Shown piece by piece: positions 1 to 9,075 of a stretch of 64,000 bases of DNA (its first letter is position 1; each line of letters opens with the position of its first letter). The position numbers were made by a program, and so were the translations under genes. This DNA comes from UBA6055 sp965214085 (GTDB lineage Bacteria > Chloroflexota > Anaerolineae > Aggregatilineales > Phototrophicaceae), in contig OZ243937.1 of NCBI GenBank assembly GCA_965214085.1, forward strand, positions 2,542,001 to 2,606,000. Reading direction: 5' to 3'. The notes below the pieces were generated by a model. It was not told the DNA's origin and made no database searches. It saw only the letters and a program-made list of their open reading frames with translations.

Positions 1-2189
1 GGGTCGAGCTTGTCGGCGCGAACATCGGCGAAGAAGGGATAATTTATCGCCTGGATTTCCGAAACGACCATGTCGCCCACATCGCGCTGAACCTGCACGG
101 GAAAGGGCGCATTTTGCAGGTCCATGACCACCGAATCGCCGACTAGGATGCCGTAACTGGCTAGCATTTCTGCTATGCCGTTTTCGTTGGCGTCCAGCTG
201 CAGCGTGCCCAGGTAGGGATCGATGCCCAGCCTGTAGTGGCCGGCGGCGGCAATTACCGAGCCGCCCCGCATGATGTATTGATCCAGGGCGTAGCGCTGA
301 ATGTCGGTCAAGCCATGCGGCGCCAGCAGAATCAAGACATCGATATCAGTAGCGAGCTGCCCTTCTTCCAGCGTGACGCGGCGCAGTTCGTAGTTTTCGC
401 GCAGCGAGTCTTCCAGGATGCTGTATTGCTGCAGGCTGGGCATTTGCCTGCCGAATTGATCGGCGCCGGCTGGTGGCGGCGTCCACAAGCCGACCACTTT
501 CAGGAAGCCGCTTGAAGACCGTTTCAACGATGACTCTATGGCGCTGCGGATCTCGGCCTGGCTCAACTCGCCGCTGGGATAAATCACTTGGATGTCTTTG
601 CCGGCTTCAATCACCAGATGCAGGTAGAAGGTCTCGGTAGCGAAAAAGCTGGTGGCCACCGGCTGTATCTGATAGCGTTCCAGAAGCTCTTGCTCGGTGA
701 TGGCGACGTCCCCCGCGGACATATCAACCAGGGCGAAGGAGGCTTTGTCCGGATTGGCGTCCGCGATCTCTTGCGCAACGTCAACTATCGTCTGGCTCAC
801 CTCGGCCATCCACTCCGGCATGGTCGCCGCAGATCGATAGAGCGTCAACTGGGCCGGCTGATCCAACGCGGCCAGGATTGCCTCCAGGCTTTGGAAGCCG
901 TAGACAACCCGCTGGATGGCGCTGGTCAGGTCGTATTCCAGGTTGCTCAGCCGCACCTCGACGCCGAGCGGGGTATCGACCACGTCAATCAGTTCGGAGA
1001 AGTTCAGGCTGGCGGTCTGGTCGCCATAGGCAATCAGCAGATCAAAGTATACGTTGACCAGGGATACGCCGCCGCGATCGGTCACTTGCAGGGGCGAGGG
1101 ACGGATGCCATGGATTTGATTGGCTTCGCGCTCCATTTCCGGGTCGGTCAGGGGATCGACGAATTCCAGCGCCAGCCTGCCATCCGCCGCCAGCTGATAT
1201 TCGCGCAAAGTGTCTTTGATGCGCGGAACCAGCGGCGCCAAGGCGGGATGGCTGTCCTCGCTGAAGTAACCGCGTATCAGCAGCGGCTCGCCTAGATCAG
1301 CCAGTAAGTTCCTGGTCACATCGGACAAGCTGTATTCCTTGTACTGCGTCAAGTCCAGCCGCGCGGCGCTGACCGGCGCCAGCAGCAGATTCAGCGCCAG
1401 CAGATTCAAGCCGACCAGAGCCAGGCTGAGGCGTCCGTTCAGCCGATGCGAGCGCAGATGGGCGCCTTTGCTCCAGCGCTTGCTATCGAGGGATACGATA
1501 TTCAGCGCCAGGAAAAAGAGCGTCAGCGAGGTGTAATAGATCAGATCGCGGAAGTCGACCACGCCGCGCTCGATGCTTTCGAAGCGGCTGCCGGTCCCGA
1601 ATTGCCGCAGGAAGTCGCCGGTGGTGGCGCCGAATAAATCGGTAACTACGGGCGAGCCGATAGCTTGAAACAAGCCGCAGACGAAGGCCGTGCCAATCAG
1701 CGCAACCAGTTGATTGTTCGTTCGCGAAGACAGGAATAAGCCGATGGCGATATAACTGGAGGCTAGCAGCAGCGCTGCCAGATAGCCGCCGATGACGGGA
1801 CCCCAATCCAGATTGCCCAGGGAGGAAACGGTGATGGGCAGGAATAACGTCAATGCCAGCGCCACAGCGACCAGCGCCAGCGCCGAGAAGAACTTGCCGG
1901 CGACTAGCTCGAAAAGCCGCACCGGCATGGTCAACAGCACTTGCAGGTTGCCGCTTTCTTCTTCGCGGCTCCACTGGTGCATCGTCAGCGCGGAAACCAG
2001 GAAGATCATTAGGATGGGCATCCAGGCGAAGAGCGCGCGCACATCGGCGATGCCGCGGGCGAAGAAGGAATCCACCCAGAAAAATACGAATAGCGTCAGC
2101 ACCAGAAATACGCCGACGAAAATCAGCGCCATGGGCGAGCCGAAATAGAGTTTCAATTCCTTGCCGGTTATGGAGAGTATCTTCTTCAT
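1..2189 (-). CDS. Fused ABC-2 permease / GldG-like protein, 3' end beyond window
   Basis: Open frame reading leftward from an ATG at 2189 to the window edge (about 729 codons, no stop seen). The first ~235 residues (start MKKILSITGKELKLYFGSP) form a hydrophobic ABC-2 membrane domain with about six membrane segments, as in GldF. After a short basic linker, a further membrane segment near residues 255-275 (NLLALNLLLAPVSA) leads into a long extracytoplasmic region resembling GldG / ABC_transp_aux proteins (for example the stretch DLTQYKEYSLSD). GldF and GldG are usually separate proteins, so this looks like a natural fusion; the frame was checked at several points and is continuous. The gene begins 9 bases after the ATPase gene ends, so the two form one transporter. 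Substrate unknown. Sure of the family, less so of the role. Confidence 0.85.
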   Translation of the reverse strand, partial: MKKILSITGKELKLYFGSPMALIFVGVFLVLTLFVFFWVDSFFARGIADVRALFAWMPILMIFLVSALTMHQWSREEESGNLQVLLTMPVRLFELVAGKFFSALALVAVALALTLFLPITVSSLGNLDWGPVIGGYLAALLLASSYIAIGLFLSSRTNNQLVALIGTAFVCGLFQAIGSPVVTDLFGATTGDFLRQFGTGSRFESIERGVVDFRDLIYYTSLTLFFLALNIVSLDSKRWSKGAHLRSHRLNGRLSLALVGLNLLALNLLLAPVSAARLDLTQYKEYSLSDVTRNLLADLGEPLLIRGYFSEDSHPALAPLVPRIKDTLREYQLAADGRLALEFVDPLTDPEMEREANQIHGIRPSPLQVTDRGGVSLVNVYFDLLIAYGDQTASLNFSELIDVVDTPLGVEVRLSNLEYDLTSAIQRVVYGFQSLEAILAALDQPAQLTLYRSAATMPEWMAEVSQTIVDVAQEIADANPDKASFALVDMSAGDVAITEQELLERYQIQPVATSFFATETFYLHLVIEAGKDIQVIYPSGELSQAEIRSAIESSLKRSSSGFLKVVGLWTPPPAGADQFGRQMPSLQQYSILEDSLRENYELRRVTLEEGQLATDIDVLILLAPHGLTDIQRYALDQYIMRGGSVIAAAGHYRLGIDPYLGTLQLDANENGIAEMLASYGILVGDSVVMDLQNAPFPVQVQRDVGDMVVSEIQAINYPFFADVRADKLD

Positions 2190-2198
2190 GCGTCGCTC

Positions 2199-3113
2199 CT
2201 AGGCCGTGGTCGCCAGTTGATTGAAGAAGGTTTCGAGCGTGACCGTGTCGCGGCGCAATTCGCGCAGGGGCCAGTCACGGTCGCGCGCCAGGGCGTAAAT
2301 CTGCGGCGTGATGTCGGCCGTGCCATCAATGCGATAGGCGGGATAATCATCCAGGGAGCGCATCTGCTGAATAGACGAGACGCCCTCCAGCGCGCCCAGC
2401 GACCCCGCGACATCGGCGCTGTCCCGCTGCAAGACGAGCGTGGCGTTATTACTCATGCTGAGCTCGCGCAGGCTCTGGTCGGCTTTGACCTCGCCGTTGA
2501 TAATGACAATCACGCGGTCGCAGATCGCCTCGACCTCGGACAAGATATGCGATGAAAAGAGAATCGTGCTGTCCTGGGCGAGCGCTTTTATCAGGGCGCG
2601 GATCTCGACGATTTGTGTGGGATCCAAGCCGACAGTCGGCTCGTCCAATATCAGAAATTGCGGCTTATGCAAAATCGCTTGCGCCAAGCCCAGGCGTTGC
2701 CGCAGCCCCTTGCTGAGCGAGGCGATCGACCGCGTCAGGTAGGCTTGCAGTCCAGTTCCATAGATGGCGTCCGAAAGCAAGCGCGTGAAATCAGACGAGG
2801 GAACAGCGCGCAAGTCGGCGATCATCGCCAGGTAAGCCTGGACCGACAGCTCGGGATAGAGCGGCGTATTTTCGGACAAATAGCCGATTTTGGCTTGAAC
2901 CGCGTGCAAGTCGCTCAAGACATTCAAGCCGTCAACCTCGACCAGTCCTTCGTCGGGATGCAAGAAACCGGTGATGATCTTGATGGCTGTGGACTTGCCG
3001 GCGCCGTTTGGACCCAGCAGACCGACGATTTCGCCGGGCTGGATATCAAAGCTGACGCCGCGCAGCGCTTCAATGCTGCCATAACTCTTGGTGATGTTCT
3101 GCGCATGTATCAA
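2199..3113 (-). CDS. ABC transporter ATP-binding protein (GldA/CcmA-type)
   Basis: A 304-residue ABC ATPase that would power the fused permease encoded immediately downstream. Visible motifs: Walker A GPNGAGKST near residues 35-43, signature LSKGLRQRLG, Walker B FLILDEPTVGLD and the switch histidine in SSHILSEVEAI. The ~80-residue C-terminal tail after the nucleotide-binding domain is typical of GldA/NatA-type ATPases. The start is TTG at 3113: no ATG fits at that point, and a strong AGGAG lies seven bases upstream, so the TTG is well supported. Cytoplasmic face of the membrane. The exported substrate cannot be told from sequence. Confidence 0.93.
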   Translation of the reverse strand: MIHAQNITKSYGSIEALRGVSFDIQPGEIVGLLGPNGAGKSTAIKIITGFLHPDEGLVEVDGLNVLSDLHAVQAKIGYLSENTPLYPELSVQAYLAMIADLRAVPSSDFTRLLSDAIYGTGLQAYLTRSIASLSKGLRQRLGLAQAILHKPQFLILDEPTVGLDPTQIVEIRALIKALAQDSTILFSSHILSEVEAICDRVIVIINGEVKADQSLRELSMSNNATLVLQRDSADVAGSLGALEGVSSIQQMRSLDDYPAYRIDGTADITPQIYALARDRDWPLRELRRDTVTLETFFNQLATTA

Positions 3114-3282
3114 GGGCGTGCTCCTTTCTCCTCGTCAATTGTCCCTGTGGCTTGGCGCTAATGAGCCCTGGGCCCGGAAATCCGCTCCGCGCGATTTATG
3201 CGCCAAAATAATAGAAATTGCGCTGGCGATGTCCATATGGAAATCTTTAACAATTTGTAAAATGTCGCAAAATCCCGCGCGC

Positions 3283-4227
3283 TCAGTCGCTGATGATTTC
3301 TACGCGCGTCTCACTCAGAATCTCAAGAAAATGAGCGTAGGTGAACTGCGCGCCGCCGGCATAAAGCGCGTTGACCGTACCCGCCGCGACACCGCGCCGC
3401 AAGGCTTCCGCCAGGCCCTCCCCGTCCGCCAGCGCGGTGACCAGCCCAGCGTGCAAGCAATCACCGCTGGCGATCGGGTCAACCGGCTGAATCGGCGGTG
3501 GCGTCGCCTGCAGAGCCAGCCCGTCAGCAATCAGGAGCGCGCCGGCCGCCCCCAGCGAAACGACCACAATCTGTATGCCCTCGTCGACCAGGCTGCGCGC
3601 CCGCGCCACCAGGTCTGCCCGCGCCGCCAGCGACACGCCCAGAGCTTCGGCGAGCTCGGCCTGATTCACCTTGATGGCGTAGGGTTTGGCGGCTATCGCG
3701 TTTCTCAGCGCTGTCTTGCTGCTATCCACCCAGAGTTGAACGCCTGTGCCTTTGATGCTGGCAATCAGATCAGCCGGAGCCTCGGGCGGGGCGCCGTCGG
3801 GCAGGCTGCCGCAGAGACAGATCGCATAAACATCGTCGCGAGCGGCAATGCGACTAATGTCCTCCGCCAGCGCCGTCCAGTCTCCAAGGCGAATCCGGCC
3901 CGATTCATTGATGACGGTGGATGTGCCGCCCGCCGCGATGATGGTGCAGGTGCGCGTCTCGCCGGCGAAGGTGGTCCATTGCGCCGGATAGCCGTCGGCT
4001 TCCACCATAGCCGCGACAGTCTCGCCGGTGTAGCCGCCCAGCAGCCCCATCGCCAGCGGCCCCCCGCCCAGGATGCGCACGGCGCGCAAAACGTTGAGCC
4101 CCTTGCCGCCAGGTACCGCGATGGCATTGGGGATGCGCGAAATATGGCCGATGGCGAAATCGGGGACGACCAAGGTGCGGTCCAGAGCCGCGTTGGGCGT
4201 TACACAGACGATGGTTTGTCGCTTCAT
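3283..4227 (-). CDS. PfkB-family sugar kinase, 1-phosphofructokinase-like
   Basis: A 314-residue PfkB/ribokinase-fold kinase. The N-terminal segment TPNAALDRT and the glycine-rich PGGKGLNVLRA (about residues 39-49) fit the 1-phosphofructokinase / tagatose-6-phosphate kinase branch, which phosphorylates a sugar phosphate with ATP. The C-terminal anion-hole and catalytic-Asp motif reads ASGDCLHAG instead of the usual GAGD, a conservative change. ATG at 4227 has AGGA about seven bases upstream. It is divergent from the FHA gene and separated from the ABC ATPase gene by 169 bases, so it may have its own promoter. No PTS fructose genes are adjacent, so the exact substrate is uncertain. Confidence 0.85.
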   Translation of the reverse strand: MKRQTIVCVTPNAALDRTLVVPDFAIGHISRIPNAIAVPGGKGLNVLRAVRILGGGPLAMGLLGGYTGETVAAMVEADGYPAQWTTFAGETRTCTIIAAGGTSTVINESGRIRLGDWTALAEDISRIAARDDVYAICLCGSLPDGAPPEAPADLIASIKGTGVQLWVDSSKTALRNAIAAKPYAIKVNQAELAEALGVSLAARADLVARARSLVDEGIQIVVVSLGAAGALLIADGLALQATPPPIQPVDPIASGDCLHAGLVTALADGEGLAEALRRGVAAGTVNALYAGGAQFTYAHFLEILSETRVEIISD

Positions 4228-4395
4228 TCACCGATCCTGGTCCAGCGCTGCCTGGGGAACGGTACACCAGCGCGACGGTCGAATCAAGGCGACGCTTGCC
4301 TCATGTTGCGCCCGCCGCGCTATCCGGCTGGCTACCGCATTGCTAGAATAAGCTATACCATTGAACTCAGAATCCATACGCGAGTCAGTCACACG

Positions 4396-6336
4396 ATGGC
4401 AGTTTTTGGACGATTGGACGTCCTTTTCCCCGACGGGCACACGGAAAGCCACCGATTGGAGGGCGATTTCGTAACCGTGGGCCGCGCGGGCGGCAATGCC
4501 ATCCGACTCGACGATGACGCTGTCGCAGCCAGTCACTTTCAGATAGAAGCCAAGGCTGATGCGGTACGCATTACCGACCTCGGCTCGGCATCCGGCACAT
4601 TCCTATCGGGCCAGCGCCTGCAAGCGGACCGGCCGCGGAGGCTGCGCGCTGTCGAGGACATTCGCGTTGGCGCGCTGCGGCTAGCGTATTATCAGCGCAG
4701 CGACAGCCCCACGGTCGCCATGCCGGCGCTGGGCGAGCACACCCAGCCCAGCGGGGTTGACTTCCGCGCCAGCCTGGAGCGCGGCGACTACAGCGTGTTC
4801 CCGGCGTCAAGCGTCACCGTATCGCTGGAGGTGACGAATCGCAGCCGCGGCGAGGCAAAGTACCGCGTTAAGACGTCGGGATTGCCCGATGACTGGGTCA
4901 AGCCGGCCAGTTTGGCGTTTTGGCTGCCGGCAAATGAGGCGACCCAACTTCAGTTCCTGATCAAGCCGGCGCGGCGCAGCGATATGCCGCCCGGCGACTA
5001 TCCGCTGGTGCTCACTGTCACGCGCCAGGGCGATGTCGACCATGTCCTGCGGCTGGTGGCGACAATCAAGCTAGGCGGCTATGGCGGGCTGAGCCTGAAC
5101 CTCGCGCCCGACCTGTGCGAAGACGGCCAGCCCTTTAAGCTCTACCTGCTCAACCAAGGCAACGAACCGCTGCAACTTGCTTTGGCCATTCGCGATCCGC
5201 AGGCGCTGCTTGCTGCCGAGCTAGCGCAAGACCAGGTTGAGCTGCCAGCGGGCGGCCGCCGCCGGGTCAGCGCTGTGGTACGGGCGCGGCGACGCGCGTT
5301 GATCGGCAAGCCGGTCGAGGTTCCCTTTGCGCTAATCGCCCGCTCGCAGGACCCAAGCGCCTTTTCCGTAGCGGCGCCGGCGCGAGTACGCGTACAGCCG
5401 CACTGGAGCTATCGCAACGCTGCCATGGTTGCGGTCGCGATTATCACCATTCTGTTGGGCGCGGCCGCCGTCTTAATCCAGGCGCCTGAACCCGAGATTA
5501 TGAACATGGAGCTTTCTCATGCGCAAGTCGCGCAAGGGACGCCGGTCCAGCTCGAATGGGAGGCGGCCAACGCCCAGCGCTTTGTGATTGAGGTAGATCG
5601 CGCGCAAGTAGCCGACTTGCCCAACAGCGCCGACGCCTTCGCGTTGGATACCAGCGATTACGCCGACCCGGTCGAAATCGCCCTGATCGCGCTACAAGAC
5701 GATAAGAAGGTCATATCGACGCGCCAACTCGACATTTATGAGCCGGTAGTCATCGCCGATTTTTCAGCAAGCAAGACAGCCATGCTGCGGCGGGTGACTG
5801 AGTCGTTGGTCGTTCGTTGGGAAGTCACGGGCGCCGTCGCGCTGGACATCACGCGCCCGCTTGGTTTCGAGACGATACGCGAATCCGCCGCTACGGCAGC
5901 GCGCGGCGAAATCGAGCTGCGTGGCGCGCCGGACGAGGACGTTGTGATTAAATTGGCGGCCGAGGACGAGAACGGAACAGTCGTCGAGCGCAGCGTCACC
6001 ATCGCCGTGAAAGCGCCGGAATGCATTCCGCTGCACGATGCGCTCCTCTACGCTGGGCCCGGCAAGGGCTTCCAGCAAATCAGACTCGCGGTGGAAAATG
6101 TGCCGGTTCTGGCGCGCGGGCGTGTGCAAGACGGGACTTGGCTTCAGGTTGAGCTAGCCAGCGGCAGGAGCGGCTGGGGAATCCGCAGCAGCTTTGAGTG
6201 CCGCGGCTTCGACATCAGCGCGCTGGCGGTGATAGACAACGCGCCGCAATTATCAACAGCCACCGACTCGCCGACGCCCGCGGCCGCGCCAACTTCCAGG
6301 TCAAATTCTGACACCGCTGCCGACATTGATTCTTAG
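4396..6336 (+). CDS. FHA-domain transmembrane protein with SH3-like C-terminus
   Basis: 646 residues from ATG 4396; the frame stays open upstream but overlaps the divergent kinase gene, so the longer version is not credible. Residues ~1-100 form an FHA domain (VTVGRAGGNAIRLDDD, then SHFQIEA and GSASGTFLSGQ), expected to bind phosphothreonine peptides. Residues ~115-330 look like tandem beta-sandwich (NEW3/Ig-like) domains. One membrane segment lies at ~340-362 (AMVAVAIITILLGAAAVLI). The distal part has further Ig-like repeats and an SH3b-like module near the end (LLYAGPGKGFQQIRLA ... GTWLQVELASGRSGW). Such proteins often act with Ser/Thr kinases; the kinase at 16.3-19.6 kb is a possible but unproven partner. 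Exact function unknown. Confidence 0.8.
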   Translation: MAVFGRLDVLFPDGHTESHRLEGDFVTVGRAGGNAIRLDDDAVAASHFQIEAKADAVRITDLGSASGTFLSGQRLQADRPRRLRAVEDIRVGALRLAYYQRSDSPTVAMPALGEHTQPSGVDFRASLERGDYSVFPASSVTVSLEVTNRSRGEAKYRVKTSGLPDDWVKPASLAFWLPANEATQLQFLIKPARRSDMPPGDYPLVLTVTRQGDVDHVLRLVATIKLGGYGGLSLNLAPDLCEDGQPFKLYLLNQGNEPLQLALAIRDPQALLAAELAQDQVELPAGGRRRVSAVVRARRRALIGKPVEVPFALIARSQDPSAFSVAAPARVRVQPHWSYRNAAMVAVAIITILLGAAAVLIQAPEPEIMNMELSHAQVAQGTPVQLEWEAANAQRFVIEVDRAQVADLPNSADAFALDTSDYADPVEIALIALQDDKKVISTRQLDIYEPVVIADFSASKTAMLRRVTESLVVRWEVTGAVALDITRPLGFETIRESAATAARGEIELRGAPDEDVVIKLAAEDENGTVVERSVTIAVKAPECIPLHDALLYAGPGKGFQQIRLAVENVPVLARGRVQDGTWLQVELASGRSGWGIRSSFECRGFDISALAVIDNAPQLSTATDSPTPAAAPTSRSNSDTAADIDS

Positions 6337-6390
6337 CCATTTTCGGCTATGGGAGAAGCGTCCCACTCCACAGAGACGATGTGGCGGGCC

Positions 6391-6677
6391 AAAGGGAAAT
6401 CGCATCAAATTATTATCATCACAGTCGCCCGCAAGTCACGACTTGGCTCACAAATAATGAAATCCTTTGCTGCTTGCGTCAGGGTGAGCCGGTGGCTCGC
6501 CCCTACATTTTTCTACAGGCTTCGGCAGGTTTCATAAAATAGGGTTCAAAATTGAAGTGCAATTTTACAATACCAATAAATGATAGACTATTCTCTGTGC
6601 TCTCTGTGTCTCTGTGGTTAAATTTGAGTTCGTTATAAGGTTCCTGGATCTCAGATTCATTTTGAAGCGATTGCCTT
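6391..6677. repeat. MITE-like interspersed repeat, copy 1
   Basis: The 432-base gap 6337-6768 is mostly this element. Left end GGGAAATCGCATCAAA and right end TTTGAAGCGATTGCC are near-inverted copies. Inside are a GTGAGCC-GG-TGGCTCGCCCC palindrome (6484-6507) and a CTCTGTG tract (6594-6620). From 6417 onward it matches 39166-39410 closely in the same orientation. No coding potential seen. Confidence 0.75.
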
Positions 6678-6696
6678 GAGCAGCCCAAGCTGGCAA

Positions 6697-6725
6697 TTGT
6701 CAGCCCAAATCCGCTCGCGTATAAT
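6697..6725 (+). promoter_or_regulatory. Sigma70-type promoter of the chelatase gene
   Basis: TTGTCA (6697-6702), a 17-base spacer and a perfect TATAAT (6720-6725) lie 43 bases ahead of the ATG at 6769. It sits just outside the end of the repeat element. It places the start codon at 6769, because any start further upstream would precede the transcript. Confidence 0.7.
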
Positions 6726-6768
6726 CGAAAATTCAGTTGAATCGAATCGGCAGGAAAACGGAAACTTC

Positions 6769-7890
6769 ATGAGCAACAGACCGCCCGTCTATCCCTTCAC
6801 CGCAATCGTCGGCCAAGAGATGATGAAACTTGCGCTGATACTGAATGCCATCGACATGCGCATCGGCGGCGTATTGATCCGTGGCGAGCGCGGCACCGGC
6901 AAGTCGACCGCTGCGCGCGCCTTGGCTGCGCTGCTGCCGGAGATTAGCGTCATCACCGACTCGCCTTTTAGCGATGACCCGGCGCGGCCCGAATCCTGGT
7001 CGGATTTTGCGCGGCAGAAATACGCGGACTGTAGCGAAATCCCGATGACACAGCGGCGCATCAGCTTCATTGATTTGCCGGTCAGCGCGACCGAAGACCG
7101 CGTGGTTGGCACCTTGGATATCGAGAAAGCCATCCAATTTGGCGAGCGTCATTTTGACACCGGCGTCCTGGCCAATGCCAACCGCGGCATTCTTTACGTG
7201 GACGAGATCAACCTGCTGGATGACCATATCGTCGACCTGCTGCTGGACAGCGCTGCTATGGGCGTCAATATCGTCGAGCGCGAAGGCATCAGTTTCAGCC
7301 ATCCGGCGCGCTTCATCCTGGTAGGCACGATGAACCCGGAAGAAGGCGATTTGCGCCCGCAGCTTTTGGACCGCTTCGCGCTTTCGGTGGATGTTACCGG
7401 CATCAAAGACGCGGCCGATCGCATCGAGATTCTCGAACGGCATATTGCCTACGAGAATGACCCGCTGGGCTTCAAAGACGCGTGGCAGCCGGTTGACGAG
7501 CAGCTGTCTGAGCGCATCGCCGCCGCCCGCGAAATCATCGACCAGGTCACACATACGACGCATGACCTGCGCGTCATCGCCAGCATCACCAGCGACTTGC
7601 GCATCGACGGCCACCGCGCCGACCTGGTGATACTCAAAGCGGCGCGCGCCCATGCCGCCTTTGAAAGCCGGACCGCCATCAACGACCGCGACATCACCAT
7701 CGCCATCCGGCTGACGATTCCGCATCGTCTGAAACGGGGCCCCTTCAGCGACGCCCAGGCCGATCTCAACGCTGTGGAATCCGCCGTTGACGAGAAACGC
7801 CAGGAAATCGGCGAGGGCGAAGAAGAAGGCGAATTCAGCGAAAACAGCGACGAGCAAGCAGCGCAGACTAAAAAAAAAGTGAGTCTGTAA
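6769..7890 (+). CDS. chlI: AAA+ chelatase small subunit (ChlI/BchI-like), zero-frame product
   Basis: 373 residues from ATG 6769. It resembles the magnesium/cobalt chelatase AAA+ ATPase: Walker A GERGTGKST (residues 39-47), Walker B GILYVDEINLLDD (about 140-152), the sensor region GTMNPEEGDLRPQLLDRF, and the C-terminal helical lid with HRLKRGPFSD. The acidic C-terminal tail (GEGEEEGEF) resembles the linker found between the AAA and VWA parts of ChlD. The frame ends at TAA 7888 just after nine adenines; the VWA domain follows in the -1 frame. Whether the metal is Mg or Co is unknown, since no ChlH/CobN or other tetrapyrrole gene is present. A standard promoter is visible upstream. Confidence 0.88.
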   Translation: MSNRPPVYPFTAIVGQEMMKLALILNAIDMRIGGVLIRGERGTGKSTAARALAALLPEISVITDSPFSDDPARPESWSDFARQKYADCSEIPMTQRRISFIDLPVSATEDRVVGTLDIEKAIQFGERHFDTGVLANANRGILYVDEINLLDDHIVDLLLDSAAMGVNIVEREGISFSHPARFILVGTMNPEEGDLRPQLLDRFALSVDVTGIKDAADRIEILERHIAYENDPLGFKDAWQPVDEQLSERIAAAREIIDQVTHTTHDLRVIASITSDLRIDGHRADLVILKAARAHAAFESRTAINDRDITIAIRLTIPHRLKRGPFSDAQADLNAVESAVDEKRQEIGEGEEEGEFSENSDEQAAQTKKKVSL

Positions 7891-7908
7891 GCGGCGAAGG
7901 CGAGCCGC
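7870..7908 (+). other. Probable -1 frameshift site between chelatase AAA and VWA frames
   Basis: Nine A residues at 7870-7878 give AAA-AAA-AAA in the zero frame, an ideal slippery run. Moving back one base continues as AGT GAG TCT GTA and stays open to 8846. Twelve bases downstream, GCGGC (7891-7895) and GCCGC (7904-7908) can form a 5-bp hairpin that overlaps the zero-frame stop region. A sequencing error in the homopolymer could mimic this. Confidence 0.65.
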
Positions 7909-8846
7909 AGGAACAAGAGTTAGGCCAAACCGAAGCCGCCCCGCAGGATGTCTTCCCCACATCGGACGCCCGCTGGTGGGAAGGCGGGCAGCAGATCGAA
8001 TCCAAAGCCGAGTTCGAGACGCGCAAGCTCAATACCCAGCTTGACCGCATGACGCGACGGCAATCCGGCCGCCGCTCGACCACTAGAACCGATCGCAAAC
8101 GCGGGCGCTACGTGCGCGCCAAACAAGCCGGCGACAAGCCGCGCGATATTGCCTTCGACGCCACCTTGCGCGCCGCGGCGCCGTTTCAAGTTGAACGCGG
8201 CGAGCAGAAGCAAGAAACCGGCATGGCTTACGCCCTGCGCAAGACCGACCTGCAAGAGAAAGTCCGCGTGCGCAAAGCCAGCAACTTAATCATGTTTACC
8301 GTGGACGCCTCCTGGAGCATGGCGGTCTCGGAGCGCATGCAAGCCACCAAAGGCGCCATCATGTCGCTGCTGACCGATGCTTATCAGCGGCGCGACCGCG
8401 TGGGTTTGGTGGTGTTTCAGAAAGACCGCGCCTCGCTGGTGCTGCCGCCGACCAACTCGGTGGTCTTGGCCAAGCAAGCCATGTCGGATATCCCGGTGGG
8501 CGGCAAGACGCCGCTGTCCGCCGGCTTGCTGATGACTTATGAGTCTGTCATGCGCGAGAAAAACTTGAACCCGGATGTGATGCCGATGATGATTCTGCTG
8601 ACTGACGGCGCCGGCAATGTGTCCATCAGCGACTCGATTTCGCCGCAAGACGAGGCGCATTCCATCGCCCGCCGCATCCACGAAGCCGATATACGCACGG
8701 TTACGATAAATATGGAGCATGTCGCTTTTGACCAAGGCTTGGCGCAGCGCCTGGCTGACCAGCTCGGCGGACCCTGTTACACGCTGGCGCAGATACGCGC
8801 GGAAAACTTGCTTGATACCGTCCGCGCCGAAATGGACAAGATGTAG
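7878..8846 (+). CDS. chlD: VWA-domain half of chelatase medium subunit (ChlD-like), -1 frame
   Basis: This frame has no independent ribosome site near a good start; the first ATG (8049) falls inside a conserved charged linker. It is best read as the continuation of the upstream gene after a -1 shift, giving a ~692-residue AAA-linker-VWA protein, the usual ChlD/BchD size. The VWA domain carries a full MIDAS: DASWS (DxSxS), the Thr in GGKTPLSAG and the Asp in LLTDGAG. The preceding arginine-rich linker includes MTRRQSGRRS. ChlD-type proteins pair with ChlI in a two-ring motor that loads metal into a tetrapyrrole. If the shift is partial, one gene makes both subunits. Confidence 0.8.
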   Translation, partial: SESVSGEGEPQEQELGQTEAAPQDVFPTSDARWWEGGQQIESKAEFETRKLNTQLDRMTRRQSGRRSTTRTDRKRGRYVRAKQAGDKPRDIAFDATLRAAAPFQVERGEQKQETGMAYALRKTDLQEKVRVRKASNLIMFTVDASWSMAVSERMQATKGAIMSLLTDAYQRRDRVGLVVFQKDRASLVLPPTNSVVLAKQAMSDIPVGGKTPLSAGLLMTYESVMREKNLNPDVMPMMILLTDGAGNVSISDSISPQDEAHSIARRIHEADIRTVTINMEHVAFDQGLAQRLADQLGGPCYTLAQIRAENLLDTVRAEMDKM

Positions 8847-8950
8847 TTGGCAACGTTAGAAAAGCTTTGCTGTTGCTGCCGACATTTCTGATTAAAGCGA
8901 CATTCTATAGACTGGGCAGGCTCACACTTTCTAAGTGTGTGGTTTGCTGT

Positions 8951-8987
8951 AACAGAAAAGAAATGACGCGAAGTAACGTCCTTCGCG
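8951..8987 (-). terminator. Intrinsic-type terminator for leftward small gene
   Basis: CGCGAAG (8967-8973) and CTTCGCG (8981-8987) form a 7-bp stem with a 7-base loop. Read leftward it is followed by TCATTTCTTTTC, a T-rich tail; read rightward it has only TTTT after a CCAC gap. It would end transcription of the small leftward ORF and perhaps also of the chelatase gene. Confidence 0.5.
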
Positions 8988-9075
8988 CCACTTTTAGCTG
9001 TGCTGTGTATTTCGCCCGGGATTGCATAATTTCAGCGCAACCCGACTGTGCCAGCCCCGCTGGATGCTTAGGCGA

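Noticed and set aside
588..1295. 235-codon rightward open frame
   Set aside because: Lies antisense to the fused permease/GldG frame, which has membrane segments and family-like sequence; the rightward product has no recognisable features.
3088..4395. Upstream in-frame extension of the FHA protein
   Set aside because: It overlaps the PfkB kinase gene on the other strand, and the FHA domain starts cleanly at ATG 4396.
6594..6620. CTCTGTG tracts considered as a CRISPR-like or tandem repeat array
   Set aside because: Units are 9-12 bases, imperfect, lack spacers, and recur as parts of dispersed elements.
6733..7962. 409-codon leftward open frame
   Set aside because: Antisense to the AAA+ chelatase gene with clear Walker motifs and promoter on the plus strand.
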